This document shows, piece after piece, positions 1 to 7,954 of a DNA stretch of 64,000 nt. The notes beneath the pieces were generated by a model, which did not search any database, had not been told where the DNA came from, and saw only the letters and a list, made by a program, of their open reading frames with translations. This stretch comes from Pseudolactococcus insecticola (lineage in GTDB: Bacteria; Bacillota; Bacilli; Lactobacillales; Streptococcaceae): positions 124,001 to 188,000 of the forward strand of contig NZ_BLLH01000002.1 in assembly GCF_011170065.1 (NCBI RefSeq), in the 5' to 3' direction. Position 1 is the stretch's first letter. Each line of letters opens with the position of its first letter. A program made the position numbers and the translations under genes.

Positions 1-252
1 ACGTACGTGACCAATGGCTGCGCTACCTGTTAGTTTTTCTAGGTTTTTTTCGTCCTTGAAAACTTCTGATAAAAGGCCAAGGTCACGGTGACCTTTCAGA
101 TGACCTTTATCGTTTGAGATGATACCAGCACCTTCTTGACCGCGATGTTGCAGCGCATGCAAGCCAAAATAAGTGAGACGCGCAGCTTCTGGATGTCCCC
201 AGACACCAAACAAGCCACATTCTTCGTTGAGTGATTTTACTTCGTAAGTCAT
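1..252 (-). CDS. purF: Amidophosphoribosyltransferase, N-terminal part (window edge)
   Basis: First enzyme of de novo purine synthesis; transfers glutamine amide nitrogen to PRPP. Only the first 84 codons are in the window. They contain the class II amidotransferase start: an 11-residue propeptide ending in Asn-Glu-Glu, then the catalytic Cys12 in CGLFG, and the family signature [11 protein letters not shown]. The ATG at 252 gives the same propeptide length as the Bacillus enzyme. The gene runs leftwards out of the window and is separated from ispG by a terminator, so it probably has its own promoter. Identification is firm; the rest of the protein is unseen. Confidence 0.95.
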   Translation of the reverse strand, partial: MTYEVKSLNEECGLFGVWGHPEAARLTYFGLHALQHRGQEGAGIISNDKGHLKGHRDLGLLSEVFKDEKNLEKLTGSAAIGHVR

Positions 253-300
253 TTTACACCTATCTATTTGTTTATAGTCTTATTTTACACCGATTGTTTG

Positions 301-347
301 GAAAAAAATAGAAAATCCCAACAATTATCCAGATAATTGTTGGGATT
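301..347 (-). terminator. Rho-independent terminator after ispG
   Basis: A long perfect stem (AATCCCAACAATTAT paired with ATAATTGTTGGGATT, 4-nt loop) is followed on the minus strand by a T-rich tract. It lies just downstream of the ispG stop and upstream of purF. Confidence 0.85.
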
Positions 348-383
348 GTTCGGATTTAGCATTAGTGTTTATTGTTTCCTAGC

Positions 384-1523
384 TTACGCCTCTCTTACTA
401 CTTTATTTTCATCTTCATCGTCATGCAATCGACCCGTTTCTTGGAATCGTTGATACATGGCGTCTATCTCAGCCTTGAAAGCTTCTAACATGATGGCCTC
501 AGGGACTGTTTTGATAATCTTCCCTTTTTTGAAAAGCATGCCTTTACCAGCACCACCCGCAAGACCGATATCTGCCTCCCGTGCCTCCCCAGGACCATTG
601 ACACCACAACCAAGGATGGCAATGGTCATCGGTGCCTTGATTTTTTCGATATAGCGTTCAAGCTCTTGGGCTATGGGAATGAGATCAATCTCAATGCGAC
701 CACAAGTTGGACAAGATACCAAGGTTGCTGCATTGTCAATCAAACCAAAAGATTTCAAGACTTCACGGCCGACCTTGATTTCTTCGCGCGGATCAGCAGA
801 AAGCGAAATCCGCATGGTGTCCCCAATGCCAAGCGACAAAAGCGCACCCATGCCTGCTGACGACTTGACAGATCCTGAAAACAGCGGGCCCGCCTCAGTA
901 ATCCCCAGATGAAGTGGATAGTCAAATCGTTCAGCTGCAAGCTTATAGGCTTCAAGTGCCAGTTCAACATTTGAGGCTTTCATCGAGATGATAATGTCAT
1001 GAAAATCAAGTTCTTCCAAGATTTCAACGTGCTCAATCGCAGAATCAAGCATACCTTGAGCTGTTGGATAACCGTATTTTTGAAGGAATTTTTTTTCAAG
1101 CGAGCCAGCATTAACCCCGATACGAATCGGAATGTTATGCGCTTTACAAGCTTCTACGACCTTGGCAACACGATCGCGTCGCCCGATATTTCCCGGATTG
1201 ATTCGAATCTTGTCCACACCTGACTCGATCGCTTGCAAGGCCAGTCTATAGTCAAAGTGAATATCAGCAACCAATGGAATATGGATTTGCGCCTTGATGT
1301 CCTTGATGGCAAGCGCCGCTTCCATATCAGGAACAGCCACACGCACCAGCTGACAGCCTGCTTCTTCTAACTGTAAAATCTGTTCAACTGTGGCCGACAC
1401 GTCCTGCGTTTTCGTCGTACACATCGACTGCAAAATCACCTTGTTGCGCCCGCCAATGATGACCGCATTTTCACCCTCACCAACCTTGACCGCGCGCGTA
1501 TTTCTTCTATGTGTTAAAGTCAA
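384..1523 (-). CDS. ispG: 4-hydroxy-3-methylbut-2-enyl diphosphate synthase (flavodoxin/ferredoxin)
   Basis: IspG (GcpE) converts MEcPP to HMBPP in the MEP isoprenoid pathway using a [4Fe-4S] cluster. The TIM-barrel part is typical, and the C-terminal cluster domain keeps its cysteines in SCPTCGR and [11 protein letters not shown], so the enzyme looks intact. I place the start at the TTG at 1523 because it follows an AGAAGG Shine-Dalgarno with 8-nt spacing and gives the usual family N-terminus ([12 protein letters not shown]). A GTG at 1571 would add 16 residues but lies 7 nt from the -10 element TGATATAAT (1579-1587). No other MEP gene is in the window, and relatives mostly use the mevalonate route. 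Identity is sure; the start is moderately sure. Confidence 0.93.
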   Translation of the reverse strand: MTLTHRRNTRAVKVGEGENAVIIGGRNKVILQSMCTTKTQDVSATVEQILQLEEAGCQLVRVAVPDMEAALAIKDIKAQIHIPLVADIHFDYRLALQAIESGVDKIRINPGNIGRRDRVAKVVEACKAHNIPIRIGVNAGSLEKKFLQKYGYPTAQGMLDSAIEHVEILEELDFHDIIISMKASNVELALEAYKLAAERFDYPLHLGITEAGPLFSGSVKSSAGMGALLSLGIGDTMRISLSADPREEIKVGREVLKSFGLIDNAATLVSCPTCGRIEIDLIPIAQELERYIEKIKAPMTIAILGCGVNGPGEAREADIGLAGGAGKGMLFKKGKIIKTVPEAIMLEAFKAEIDAMYQRFQETGRLHDDEDENKVVREA

Positions 1524-1578
1524 AACAATGACCTTCTTTCTATAATCTAAAACAGCGAGCCTGAAACTCACTCTCTAA

Positions 1579-1615
1579 ATTATATCAAAAAAACACCTGT
1601 AAAAGTTTACAAGTG
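1579..1615 (-). promoter_or_regulatory. ispG extended -10 promoter abutting the permease terminator
   Basis: On the minus strand a hairpin (CACTTGTAAA paired with TTTACAGGTG, 1594-1615) followed by seven Ts ends the purine permease transcript. The T tract runs straight into TGATATAAT (1579-1587), an extended -10 promoter for ispG. Terminator and promoter share about 10 bases. Confidence 0.7.
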
Positions 1616-1628
1616 CTTTAAGTTTTCG

Positions 1629-3068
1629 TTAAATAACAGCCAAGATGATGAAGTTGAGGATAAACAAGACATCTACAACATAAATAATTGGGCTGACTTC
1701 TTTTGCTTTACCTTTAACGATTTTGATGATTGTAAAGAAGATGAAACCTGCTGCGATACCATATGAGATGCTGTATGCAAAGCCCATAAAGATAGAAGCA
1801 AAGAAAGCAGGAATCGCATCTTCAAGGTTGTTCCAATCAATTTCTTTGAATGATGAAAGCATCATCACACCAACAATAATCAAGACCGGCGCAGTCGCGG
1901 CTGACGGTACGATTGAGATAAATGGTAGGAAGATTGATGAGAGCAAGAAAGCAATCGCAACAACAACTGATGTTAAACCAGTACGGCCGCCAGCACCAAT
2001 ACCTGCTGCTGACTCGACGTAAGTTGTCGTGTTCGACGTTCCAAAAATAGCACCAATAGATGTCGCTGTCGCATCAGCAAACAAAGCTTTGTCCATTTTT
2101 GATGAGAAACCAGAGCCATTTTCCAAGGCTTTTTCATCTTCTTCTGAGAAGATACCAGTACGGCGACCCGTCCCGATAAATGTCCCAATCGTGTCAAACG
2201 TATCAGACAGTGAGAAAGCCAAAATCGTCATCAGAACCTGTGGAATTTTCGACGAATCAGAAAACAGTGAGCCCATACCCTTGTGACTAAAAGCAGCCCC
2301 AAAAGTTTGACCAAGATCATTAAAGGCTGAGCTCAGCGAGTTTCCTTTAAAATCAATAGCCCCTAGGTCAACAACACCAGCAATAATAGCAATAATCGTC
2401 GTTGCGAGAATCGAAATCAAAATGGCACCTGGTACTTTTTTAACAACCAAGATAGCAGTCAATGCAATCCCAATCAGAGCTACGATAACAGCAGGTGAGT
2501 TAAAATTAACAAGTGCTGGAACAGCAGAGCTACCCGCTTCAATCGTTGCTTTACCCTTGTCAGCACCTTTACCAATCACTGAATAAGCGCCTGGATCAAT
2601 CGTGAACTTCAAGAGTCCTGCGTCTTTGATACCGATATAGGCGATAAACACACCAATACCGCCACCAATCGCATGTTGCAGGCTTTCAGGAATGGCTTTG
2701 ATGATCATTTTACGGATCTTAGTGACTGTGATAATGATGTTGATAATCCCACAGATAAACACCATCGCAAGTGCTTCTTGCCAAGAATAACCAAGGCCGA
2801 AAACCACTGTAAAGGTAAAGAAGGCGTTTAGCCCCATACCTGGTGCTTGTGCATAGGGTACATTTGCAAAAAGCCCCATGATCAATGTCCCGATCACCGC
2901 AGAGATGATCGTCGCAAGAAAGACCGCTTGGTAGTTCATGCCTGTTTGTGACAAAATAGACGGATTGACAAACAAGATGTAGCTCATGGCAAAGAAAGTC
3001 GTAAGCCCCGCCATAATCTCGCGGCTGACAGTCGTGCCATTTTCTTTAAGTTTGAAAAACTTTTCCAA
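1629..3068 (-). CDS. NCS2/AzgA-family purine permease (guanine/hypoxanthine type)
   Basis: Multi-span membrane permease of 479 residues, the usual length for AzgA/PbuG-like proton symporters that import guanine, hypoxanthine or adenine. The N-terminus (GLTTFFAMSYILFVNPSIL) and the internal QAPGMGLNAFFTF segment are diagnostic of this branch rather than of uracil or xanthine permeases. The start is a TTG at 3068 preceded by AGAGG at good spacing. A PurBox lies about 110 bp upstream, fitting PurR activation with the purine genes; purF is two genes away. Which base is carried cannot be told from sequence alone. Confidence 0.9.
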   Translation of the reverse strand: MEKFFKLKENGTTVSREIMAGLTTFFAMSYILFVNPSILSQTGMNYQAVFLATIISAVIGTLIMGLFANVPYAQAPGMGLNAFFTFTVVFGLGYSWQEALAMVFICGIINIIITVTKIRKMIIKAIPESLQHAIGGGIGVFIAYIGIKDAGLLKFTIDPGAYSVIGKGADKGKATIEAGSSAVPALVNFNSPAVIVALIGIALTAILVVKKVPGAILISILATTIIAIIAGVVDLGAIDFKGNSLSSAFNDLGQTFGAAFSHKGMGSLFSDSSKIPQVLMTILAFSLSDTFDTIGTFIGTGRRTGIFSEEDEKALENGSGFSSKMDKALFADATATSIGAIFGTSNTTTYVESAAGIGAGGRTGLTSVVVAIAFLLSSIFLPFISIVPSAATAPVLIIVGVMMLSSFKEIDWNNLEDAIPAFFASIFMGFAYSISYGIAAGFIFFTIIKIVKGKAKEVSPIIYVVDVLFILNFIILAVI

Positions 3069-3176
3069 AATAAACCTCTTTCATAAGAAAAATAAAATAT
3101 TAATTACTTATCTAGTTTACGGGTTAGGCGTGAAAGTTTCAAGTCAATGTAAAAAAATAGTAAATTTTTCAGCTTG

Positions 3177-3189
3177 AATGTTCGGTTTT
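3177..3189 (-). promoter_or_regulatory. PurBox upstream of the purine permease
   Basis: The minus strand reads AAAACCGAACATT, a full match to the lactococcal PurBox AWWWCCGAACWWT bound by the activator PurR. A -10-like TAAACT at 3114-3119 without a well-spaced -35 would start transcription near 3107, which puts the box centre about 76 bp upstream, the spacing described for PurR-activated promoters in L. lactis. Confidence 0.75.
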
Positions 3190-3252
3190 TCACTCTCGTT
3201 TGAAAACGTGCTATAATAGAGATAAATTTGATTTAGAAAGTTATCCTATAAT
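3189..3252 (+). promoter_or_regulatory. Tandem promoters for the HAD gene
   Basis: Proximal element: TATAAT at 3247-3252, only 6 nt before the ATG at 3259 (leaderless architecture). Distal element: TTCACT (3189-3194), 17 bp, then TGC-TATAAT (3209-3217), giving a leader of about 35 nt with a weak GAAAG. Confidence 0.6.
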
Positions 3253-3258
3253 ATTATC

Positions 3259-4071
3259 ATGACAGAAAAAAAATTGATTGCAATCGACCTTGACGGCACG
3301 ACACTGCGTTCTGACGGCTATACTGTGTCAGATTTCACAAAAACAATTTTCAAATCCGTAGAAGATAAAGGCCATCAGATTGTCATTGCGACAGGCAGAC
3401 CTTATCGCATGGCGGTACAAATTTACCGTGAGCTCGGCTTGAGCAGTCCCATGATCAATTTCAACGGTGCACTAACAACGGTTCCTGACCAAAAATGGCC
3501 GCATGAAGTCTCAAAACACATTGACAAAACACTTGTTTTTGATCTCATAAAAAAACAACAACTATTCAAGCTTGATTTTTTAGCGGCTGAATATCGCCGA
3601 AAATTTTTCATAAATTCGTTTGAGCATGCCGATCCAAATCTTTTTGGTGTGGATAATTTTGCGCCTTATCATCAGATGCGAATGGATAAGCTAGATGCCG
3701 ATCCAAATGCAATCTTGTTGCAAACGCGCTTTACAGATAAAATCAGCCTAGCCGACAAAATGGACGAGTACTTTGACTTTCGGGTCAACGTCAGCGCTTG
3801 GGGCGGTCCAAATGGCATTCTCGAAGTTGTACCCAAAGACGTCAGCAAAGCTTCAGCCCTCAAACATCTGCTCAAAATCAACGGACAAGAAACGTCAGAT
3901 TTGATAGCCTTTGGTGATGAGCACAATGACGTTGAAATGCTAAAATTAGCAGGGACTGGCTATGCCATGAAAAATGCCAGCCAGACACTTCTACCATACG
4001 CTGACAAGCAAATCAATTGGACAAATGACGAAGACGGTGTCGCGCGTCAGATGCAAGAACTATTTTTATAA
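3259..4071 (+). CDS. Cof-type HAD-IIB sugar/nucleotide phosphatase
   Basis: Cytosolic Mg-dependent phosphatase of 270 residues. Motif I DLDGTT with the nucleophile Asp is at about residues 9-14, an ATGRP motif follows, and the C-terminal GDEHNDVEML motif holds the acidic metal ligands. The overall layout (Rossmann core with a type IIB cap) matches YxeH/YkrA-like proteins. No strong Shine-Dalgarno precedes the ATG; a TATAAT ends 6 nt upstream, so a leaderless transcript is possible. It stands alone between the purine permease and the mal operon. The substrate cannot be assigned. Confidence 0.88.
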   Translation: MTEKKLIAIDLDGTTLRSDGYTVSDFTKTIFKSVEDKGHQIVIATGRPYRMAVQIYRELGLSSPMINFNGALTTVPDQKWPHEVSKHIDKTLVFDLIKKQQLFKLDFLAAEYRRKFFINSFEHADPNLFGVDNFAPYHQMRMDKLDADPNAILLQTRFTDKISLADKMDEYFDFRVNVSAWGGPNGILEVVPKDVSKASALKHLLKINGQETSDLIAFGDEHNDVEMLKLAGTGYAMKNASQTLLPYADKQINWTNDEDGVARQMQELFL

Positions 4072-4091
4072 CACTTGATTATTAACGCAAC

Positions 4092-4131
4092 CCTCGTCAG
4101 AAGTTAAAAGTCTTCTGACGAGGCTTTTTTT
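4092..4131 (+). terminator. Terminator after the HAD gene
   Basis: Perfect 12-bp stem CCTCGTCAGAAG / CTTCTGACGAGG with an 8-nt loop, followed by CTTTTTTT. Confidence 0.9.
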
Positions 4132-4174
4132 ACACTTTTCTCGCAAATTCAAACAATATTTTTGAATTTCCGTT

Positions 4175-4190
4175 ACGCAAACGGTTGCAC
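4175..4190 (+). promoter_or_regulatory. Upstream LacI/CcpA-type operator of the mal operon
   Basis: ACGCAAACGGTTGCAC is a near-palindrome with the central CG pair typical of MalR and CcpA sites. It lies about 105 bp upstream of the -35 element, a distance compatible with DNA looping to the promoter operators. Confidence 0.55.
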
Positions 4191-4294
4191 TATCCATCTC
4201 AGCAAATTTTTCCTGTTAATTCAGGCCATATCACCCTATATCAGCTCTATTTTTCTTATCCAGAAAAATAATCTCAAAAAAATTCAAAAAAGGC

Positions 4295-4352
4295 TTGACA
4301 TTTTATGAAAACGGTTGCATAATAGAAGAGTAGATAAAAGAAAACGTTTCCA
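4295..4352 (+). promoter_or_regulatory. malE promoter with two overlapping operators
   Basis: TTGACA (4295-4300), 17 bp, CATAAT (4318-4323). An operator TGAAAACGGTTGCA (4306-4319) fills the spacer and matches the cre consensus at 13 of 14 positions. A second, AGAAAACGTTTCCA (4339-4352), lies in the early leader just before the AGGAGG ribosome site. The first blocks polymerase binding and the second elongation, consistent with MalR and/or CcpA repression. Confidence 0.75.
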
Positions 4353-4366
4353 CAGGAGGAAAAATT

Positions 4367-5620
4367 ATGAAAACATGGCAAAAAACACTCATTGCTGGTG
4401 CAACTCTCGGTGCCGCTGCACTAACACTTGCAGCATGTGGCAGCTCTGATAAAAAAGATAGTTCAAGCAGCAGCTCTGATAAAGTCACTGTCAAACTTTG
4501 GGTAACAACTGACTCAAAAAAATTCTACAACAGTGCCCTTGCTGACTTCAAAAAAGAAAATCCAAATGTCACTGTAAACGTCATCGAAACTGAAGATGCC
4601 AAAGCTCAAGAAAACGTCAAAAAAGACCCTTCAAAAGCTGCTGATGTCTTCTCACTCCCACATGACCAACTCGGTCAACTCGTTGACTCAGGTGTTATCC
4701 AAGAAATCCCCGCCAAGTACGCAACTGCCATCAAAAAAGATGACTCTGAAAATGCCGTCACTGGTGCAACATATAAAAGCAAGATGTACGCCTTTCCTTA
4801 TGGCATCGAGTCGCAAGTTCTCTACTATAACAAAACAAAACTCTCAGCAGATGACGTTAAAACTTACGAAGGCATCACATCAAAAGCCACTTTTGGCGCT
4901 AACTTGAAAGCAGTAAACGCCTATGCTATTGCCCCATTGTTCATGTCAGTCGGCGATAATCTCTTTGGTAAAGACGGTGAAACCGTCTCAGGTACTGATT
5001 GGAACAATGCTGCAGGTGTCAATGTTCTCAAATGGATTGCTGATCAAAAAACAAACAAAGGTTTTGTCAATGTCGGTGACGATACACTCTCTCAATTCCA
5101 ATCAGGTGCCATCGCATCATTTGAATCAGGGCCTTGGGACAAGTCAAAAGCTGTCGAAGCAATCGGCAAAGACAACCTTGGTATCGCTGTTTATCCAACC
5201 ATGACCATCGGTGGCAAAAGCGTCCAACAAAAAGCCTTCCTTGGTGTGAAACTCTACGCCGTCAACCAAGCCGCAGCAAATGGCAATACTGCTCAAATCG
5301 CAGCGGCCTATAAACTTGCCGACTACCTCTCAGGCGAAAAAGTCCAAGAACTTCAGTTCAAAGACAAATCACGTAACATCATCCCATCAAACACAGCTGT
5401 CCAAGCTGCAAGCTATGTCAAATCTGACGCACTCGCACAAGCAGTTGTTAAAATGAGTGAGCCTGCTTACACTGTTGTTATGCCAAAAATTCCAGAAATG
5501 ACAAACTTCTGGACATCATCAGCAGCTGTCTTATCTGACGTTTACAACGGCAAAATCACAGCTGATCAGTATCAAGCCAAACTTGACCAACTCGTCAAAG
5601 ACATCTCAGGCACGAAATAA
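4367..5620 (+). CDS. malE: Maltose/maltodextrin ABC importer, substrate-binding lipoprotein
   Basis: 417-residue extracellular solute-binding protein anchored by lipid. The signal peptide ends in a lipobox with the modified Cys in LAACGSS (about residue 25), followed by a Ser/Lys-rich linker. The mature part has the MalE fold features (KLWVTTDSKKFYNSAL start, FPYGIESQVLYYNK, FESGPWDKSKAV). An AGGAGG ribosome site precedes the ATG. It heads malE-malF-malG. No ATPase gene follows, so a shared MsmK/MalK-type ATPase encoded elsewhere is inferred. Confidence 0.93.
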   Translation: MKTWQKTLIAGATLGAAALTLAACGSSDKKDSSSSSSDKVTVKLWVTTDSKKFYNSALADFKKENPNVTVNVIETEDAKAQENVKKDPSKAADVFSLPHDQLGQLVDSGVIQEIPAKYATAIKKDDSENAVTGATYKSKMYAFPYGIESQVLYYNKTKLSADDVKTYEGITSKATFGANLKAVNAYAIAPLFMSVGDNLFGKDGETVSGTDWNNAAGVNVLKWIADQKTNKGFVNVGDDTLSQFQSGAIASFESGPWDKSKAVEAIGKDNLGIAVYPTMTIGGKSVQQKAFLGVKLYAVNQAAANGNTAQIAAAYKLADYLSGEKVQELQFKDKSRNIIPSNTAVQAASYVKSDALAQAVVKMSEPAYTVVMPKIPEMTNFWTSSAAVLSDVYNGKITADQYQAKLDQLVKDISGTK

Positions 5621-5714
5621 ACACGCGTCAAAAAGATAAGGCAAAACCTTATCTTTTACGTCATTATTGATTCCCAATTTTAAAAAAATTAGCACTCCAT
5701 AGAAAGGAGCAAGA

Positions 5715-7076
5715 ATGGACAATCTAATCATTGAAGAACAGTATACGATGAAAGACGTTTTTACAAAGGGCGATCTCATCACAAAACTGTCATTCCTTTT
5801 TAGTGGACTAAACAATCTTCGCAACAAACAGATCATCAAAGGCCTAGCCTTTCTCATTGCAGAGATTCTTTTCCTTCTTACTTTCGTTATTCAAGTCGTA
5901 CCAGCCGTTGGCGGACTTATCTCACTTGGCACACACACACAAGGCATACATACCGTCACAAAAGATGGCATCAAGATGCAAGTTGCAATAGCAGGCGATA
6001 ACTCGATGCTGATGATGATTTTCGGACTTGCATCACTGATTTTTGTGGCCGTTTACGCTTACATCTTCTGGTGTGGTCTCAAATCGAACCGCAAACTCTT
6101 TGCCATGCAAGAACTGCATCTGAACGCACCAAGTCTGAAAGAAGACTTTAAAACCTTGACAGACGGCCGTTTCCACATGACTCTCATGACCATTCCATTG
6201 GTCGGTGTCTTGATTTTCACAGTGCTACCACTGATTTACATGACGCTCCTTGCCTTCACCAACTACGACCATAACCACTTGCCACCAAAGCATCTCTTTG
6301 ACTGGGTTGGCCTGACCAACTTTGCGAGCATCTTCACAGGTCGCATGGCAGGTACCTTCTTGCCCCTCCTGACTTGGACGCTCATCTGGGCAGTTTTTGC
6401 CACAGTGACCAACTTCTTTTTTGGCATTATCCTTGCGCTTTTGATCAATACCAAAGGCCTCAAGTTTAAGAAAGTTTGGCGGACTATCTTTGTGATTACC
6501 ATGGCTGTGCCACAGTTCGTCTCACTTTTGACAATGAAAAATTTGCTATCAGACTGGGGACCAATCAACCAACTTCTTCAGAATTGGGGCATTATCAACA
6601 GTCCACTGCCGTTTCTCTCAGATGGACTTTGGGCTAAATTCTCAATCATCTTTGTCAACATGTGGGTCGGTATTCCTGTGACTATGCTTGTTTCAACAGG
6701 AATCATCATGAACCTGCCAACAGAGCAGATTGAGGCCGCTGAGATTGATGGCGCAAATAAATTCCAAATTTTCAAATCAATCACCTTCCCACAAATCTTG
6801 CTAATCATGACACCAACTTTGATTCAGCAGTTTATCGGAAATATCAACAACTTCAACGTGATTTACCTCTTGACTGGCGGCGGTCCTGTCAACTCTAGCT
6901 ATTATCAAGCCGGCGAAACTGACTTACTTGTCACATGGCTCTATAACTTGACTGTGACTGCAGCTGACTATAACCTTGCGTCTGTCATCGGTATCATCAT
7001 CTTTGCTCTCTCAGCTATCTTTAGCTTACTTGCCTACACGCACACTAAATCTTACAAGGAAGGTGGCGCTGCATAA
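5715..7076 (+). CDS. malF: Maltodextrin ABC importer permease MalF
   Basis: 453-residue inner-membrane permease. It begins with a cytosolic stretch and two early membrane spans that are an extension typical of MalF, followed by the six-span MetI-like core. The EAA loop that docks the ATPase is seen as EQIEAAEIDGANKFQIFKSI near residue 340. The ATG at 5715 follows AAAGGAG. It sits 94 bp after malE and overlaps malG by one base (TAATG), indicating translational coupling. Confidence 0.93.
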   Translation: MDNLIIEEQYTMKDVFTKGDLITKLSFLFSGLNNLRNKQIIKGLAFLIAEILFLLTFVIQVVPAVGGLISLGTHTQGIHTVTKDGIKMQVAIAGDNSMLMMIFGLASLIFVAVYAYIFWCGLKSNRKLFAMQELHLNAPSLKEDFKTLTDGRFHMTLMTIPLVGVLIFTVLPLIYMTLLAFTNYDHNHLPPKHLFDWVGLTNFASIFTGRMAGTFLPLLTWTLIWAVFATVTNFFFGIILALLINTKGLKFKKVWRTIFVITMAVPQFVSLLTMKNLLSDWGPINQLLQNWGIINSPLPFLSDGLWAKFSIIFVNMWVGIPVTMLVSTGIIMNLPTEQIEAAEIDGANKFQIFKSITFPQILLIMTPTLIQQFIGNINNFNVIYLLTGGGPVNSSYYQAGETDLLVTWLYNLTVTAADYNLASVIGIIIFALSAIFSLLAYTHTKSYKEGGAA

Positions 7077-7915
7077 TGAAAAAACAAAAAAATATAAATC
7101 TCGCGATTGTCTACATCGTTCTTGCCGTCCTTGCGGTCATCTGGCTATTCCCAATCTTCTGGATCCTCATGACAAGCTTGCGTGGTGAGGGTGCGATGGC
7201 TGTACCATACATCATTCCAAAACATTTTACCTTGTCAAACTATGCGCATCTCTTTACCAACGACTCATTTCCTTTTGCCCAATGGTTTGGTAATACTTTC
7301 ATCGTTGCTTTGTTTACCATGGTCATCTCGACATTTATCACGGTTGCCATGGCCTACTCATTGTCACGGATTAAGTTCAAATTCCGTAATCGCTTTTTGA
7401 AACTAGCACTAGTACTAAACATGTTCCCTGGTTTCATGAGCATGATTGCCATCTACTACATCCTAAAAGCAATGGGACTTGACCAGACGCTAACGGCGCT
7501 TGTCATTGTCTACTCTGCAGGGGCTGCACTTGGTTTTTACATCGCAAAAGGCTTCTTTGATACCATTCCTTATAGCCTTGATGAGTCAGCTATGATTGAC
7601 GGTGCGACACGCGCTGAGATCTTCTTTAAGATTACCTTGCCACTGTCAAAACCAATCATCGTCTACACGGCACTGATGGCCTTCATGGCGCCTTGGATGG
7701 ATTTCATCTTTGCCAAAGTCATCCTAGGTGACCAAACGCAAAAATACACCGTTGCTATCGGCCTGTTTACCATGGTCTCACCAGATAAGATCAATAACTG
7801 GTTCATGACCTTCACTGCAGGCTGTGTGCTGATTGCAATTCCGATCACCATCCTCTTTATCTTCATGCAAAAATACTATGTTGAAGGTATCACTGCTGGT
7901 GGTGTTAAAGGTTAA
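7076..7915 (+). CDS. malG: Maltodextrin ABC importer permease MalG
   Basis: 279-residue partner permease with six predicted membrane segments and the EAA motif (DESAMIDGATRAEIFFKI, about residues 166-183). The C-terminus (YYVEGITAGGVKG) is typical of MalG. Its start codon overlaps the malF stop, so both permease subunits are made together. A strong bidirectional terminator follows directly. Confidence 0.93.
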   Translation: MKKQKNINLAIVYIVLAVLAVIWLFPIFWILMTSLRGEGAMAVPYIIPKHFTLSNYAHLFTNDSFPFAQWFGNTFIVALFTMVISTFITVAMAYSLSRIKFKFRNRFLKLALVLNMFPGFMSMIAIYYILKAMGLDQTLTALVIVYSAGAALGFYIAKGFFDTIPYSLDESAMIDGATRAEIFFKITLPLSKPIIVYTALMAFMAPWMDFIFAKVILGDQTQKYTVAIGLFTMVSPDKINNWFMTFTAGCVLIAIPITILFIFMQKYYVEGITAGGVKG

Positions 7916-7920
7916 TAAAA

Positions 7921-7954
7921 AATGTTGTTCAGTCTTTCTGAACAACATTTTTTA
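7921..7954. terminator. Bidirectional terminator between malG and the LCP gene
   Basis: 12-bp stem AATGTTGTTCAG / CTGAACAACATT with a TCTTT loop, A-rich on the left and T-rich on the right; serves two convergent genes. Confidence 0.9.

Noticed and set aside
294-306. PurBox-like sequence before purF
   Set aside because: Two mismatches and only about 48 bp from the ATG, too close for the usual activation distance.
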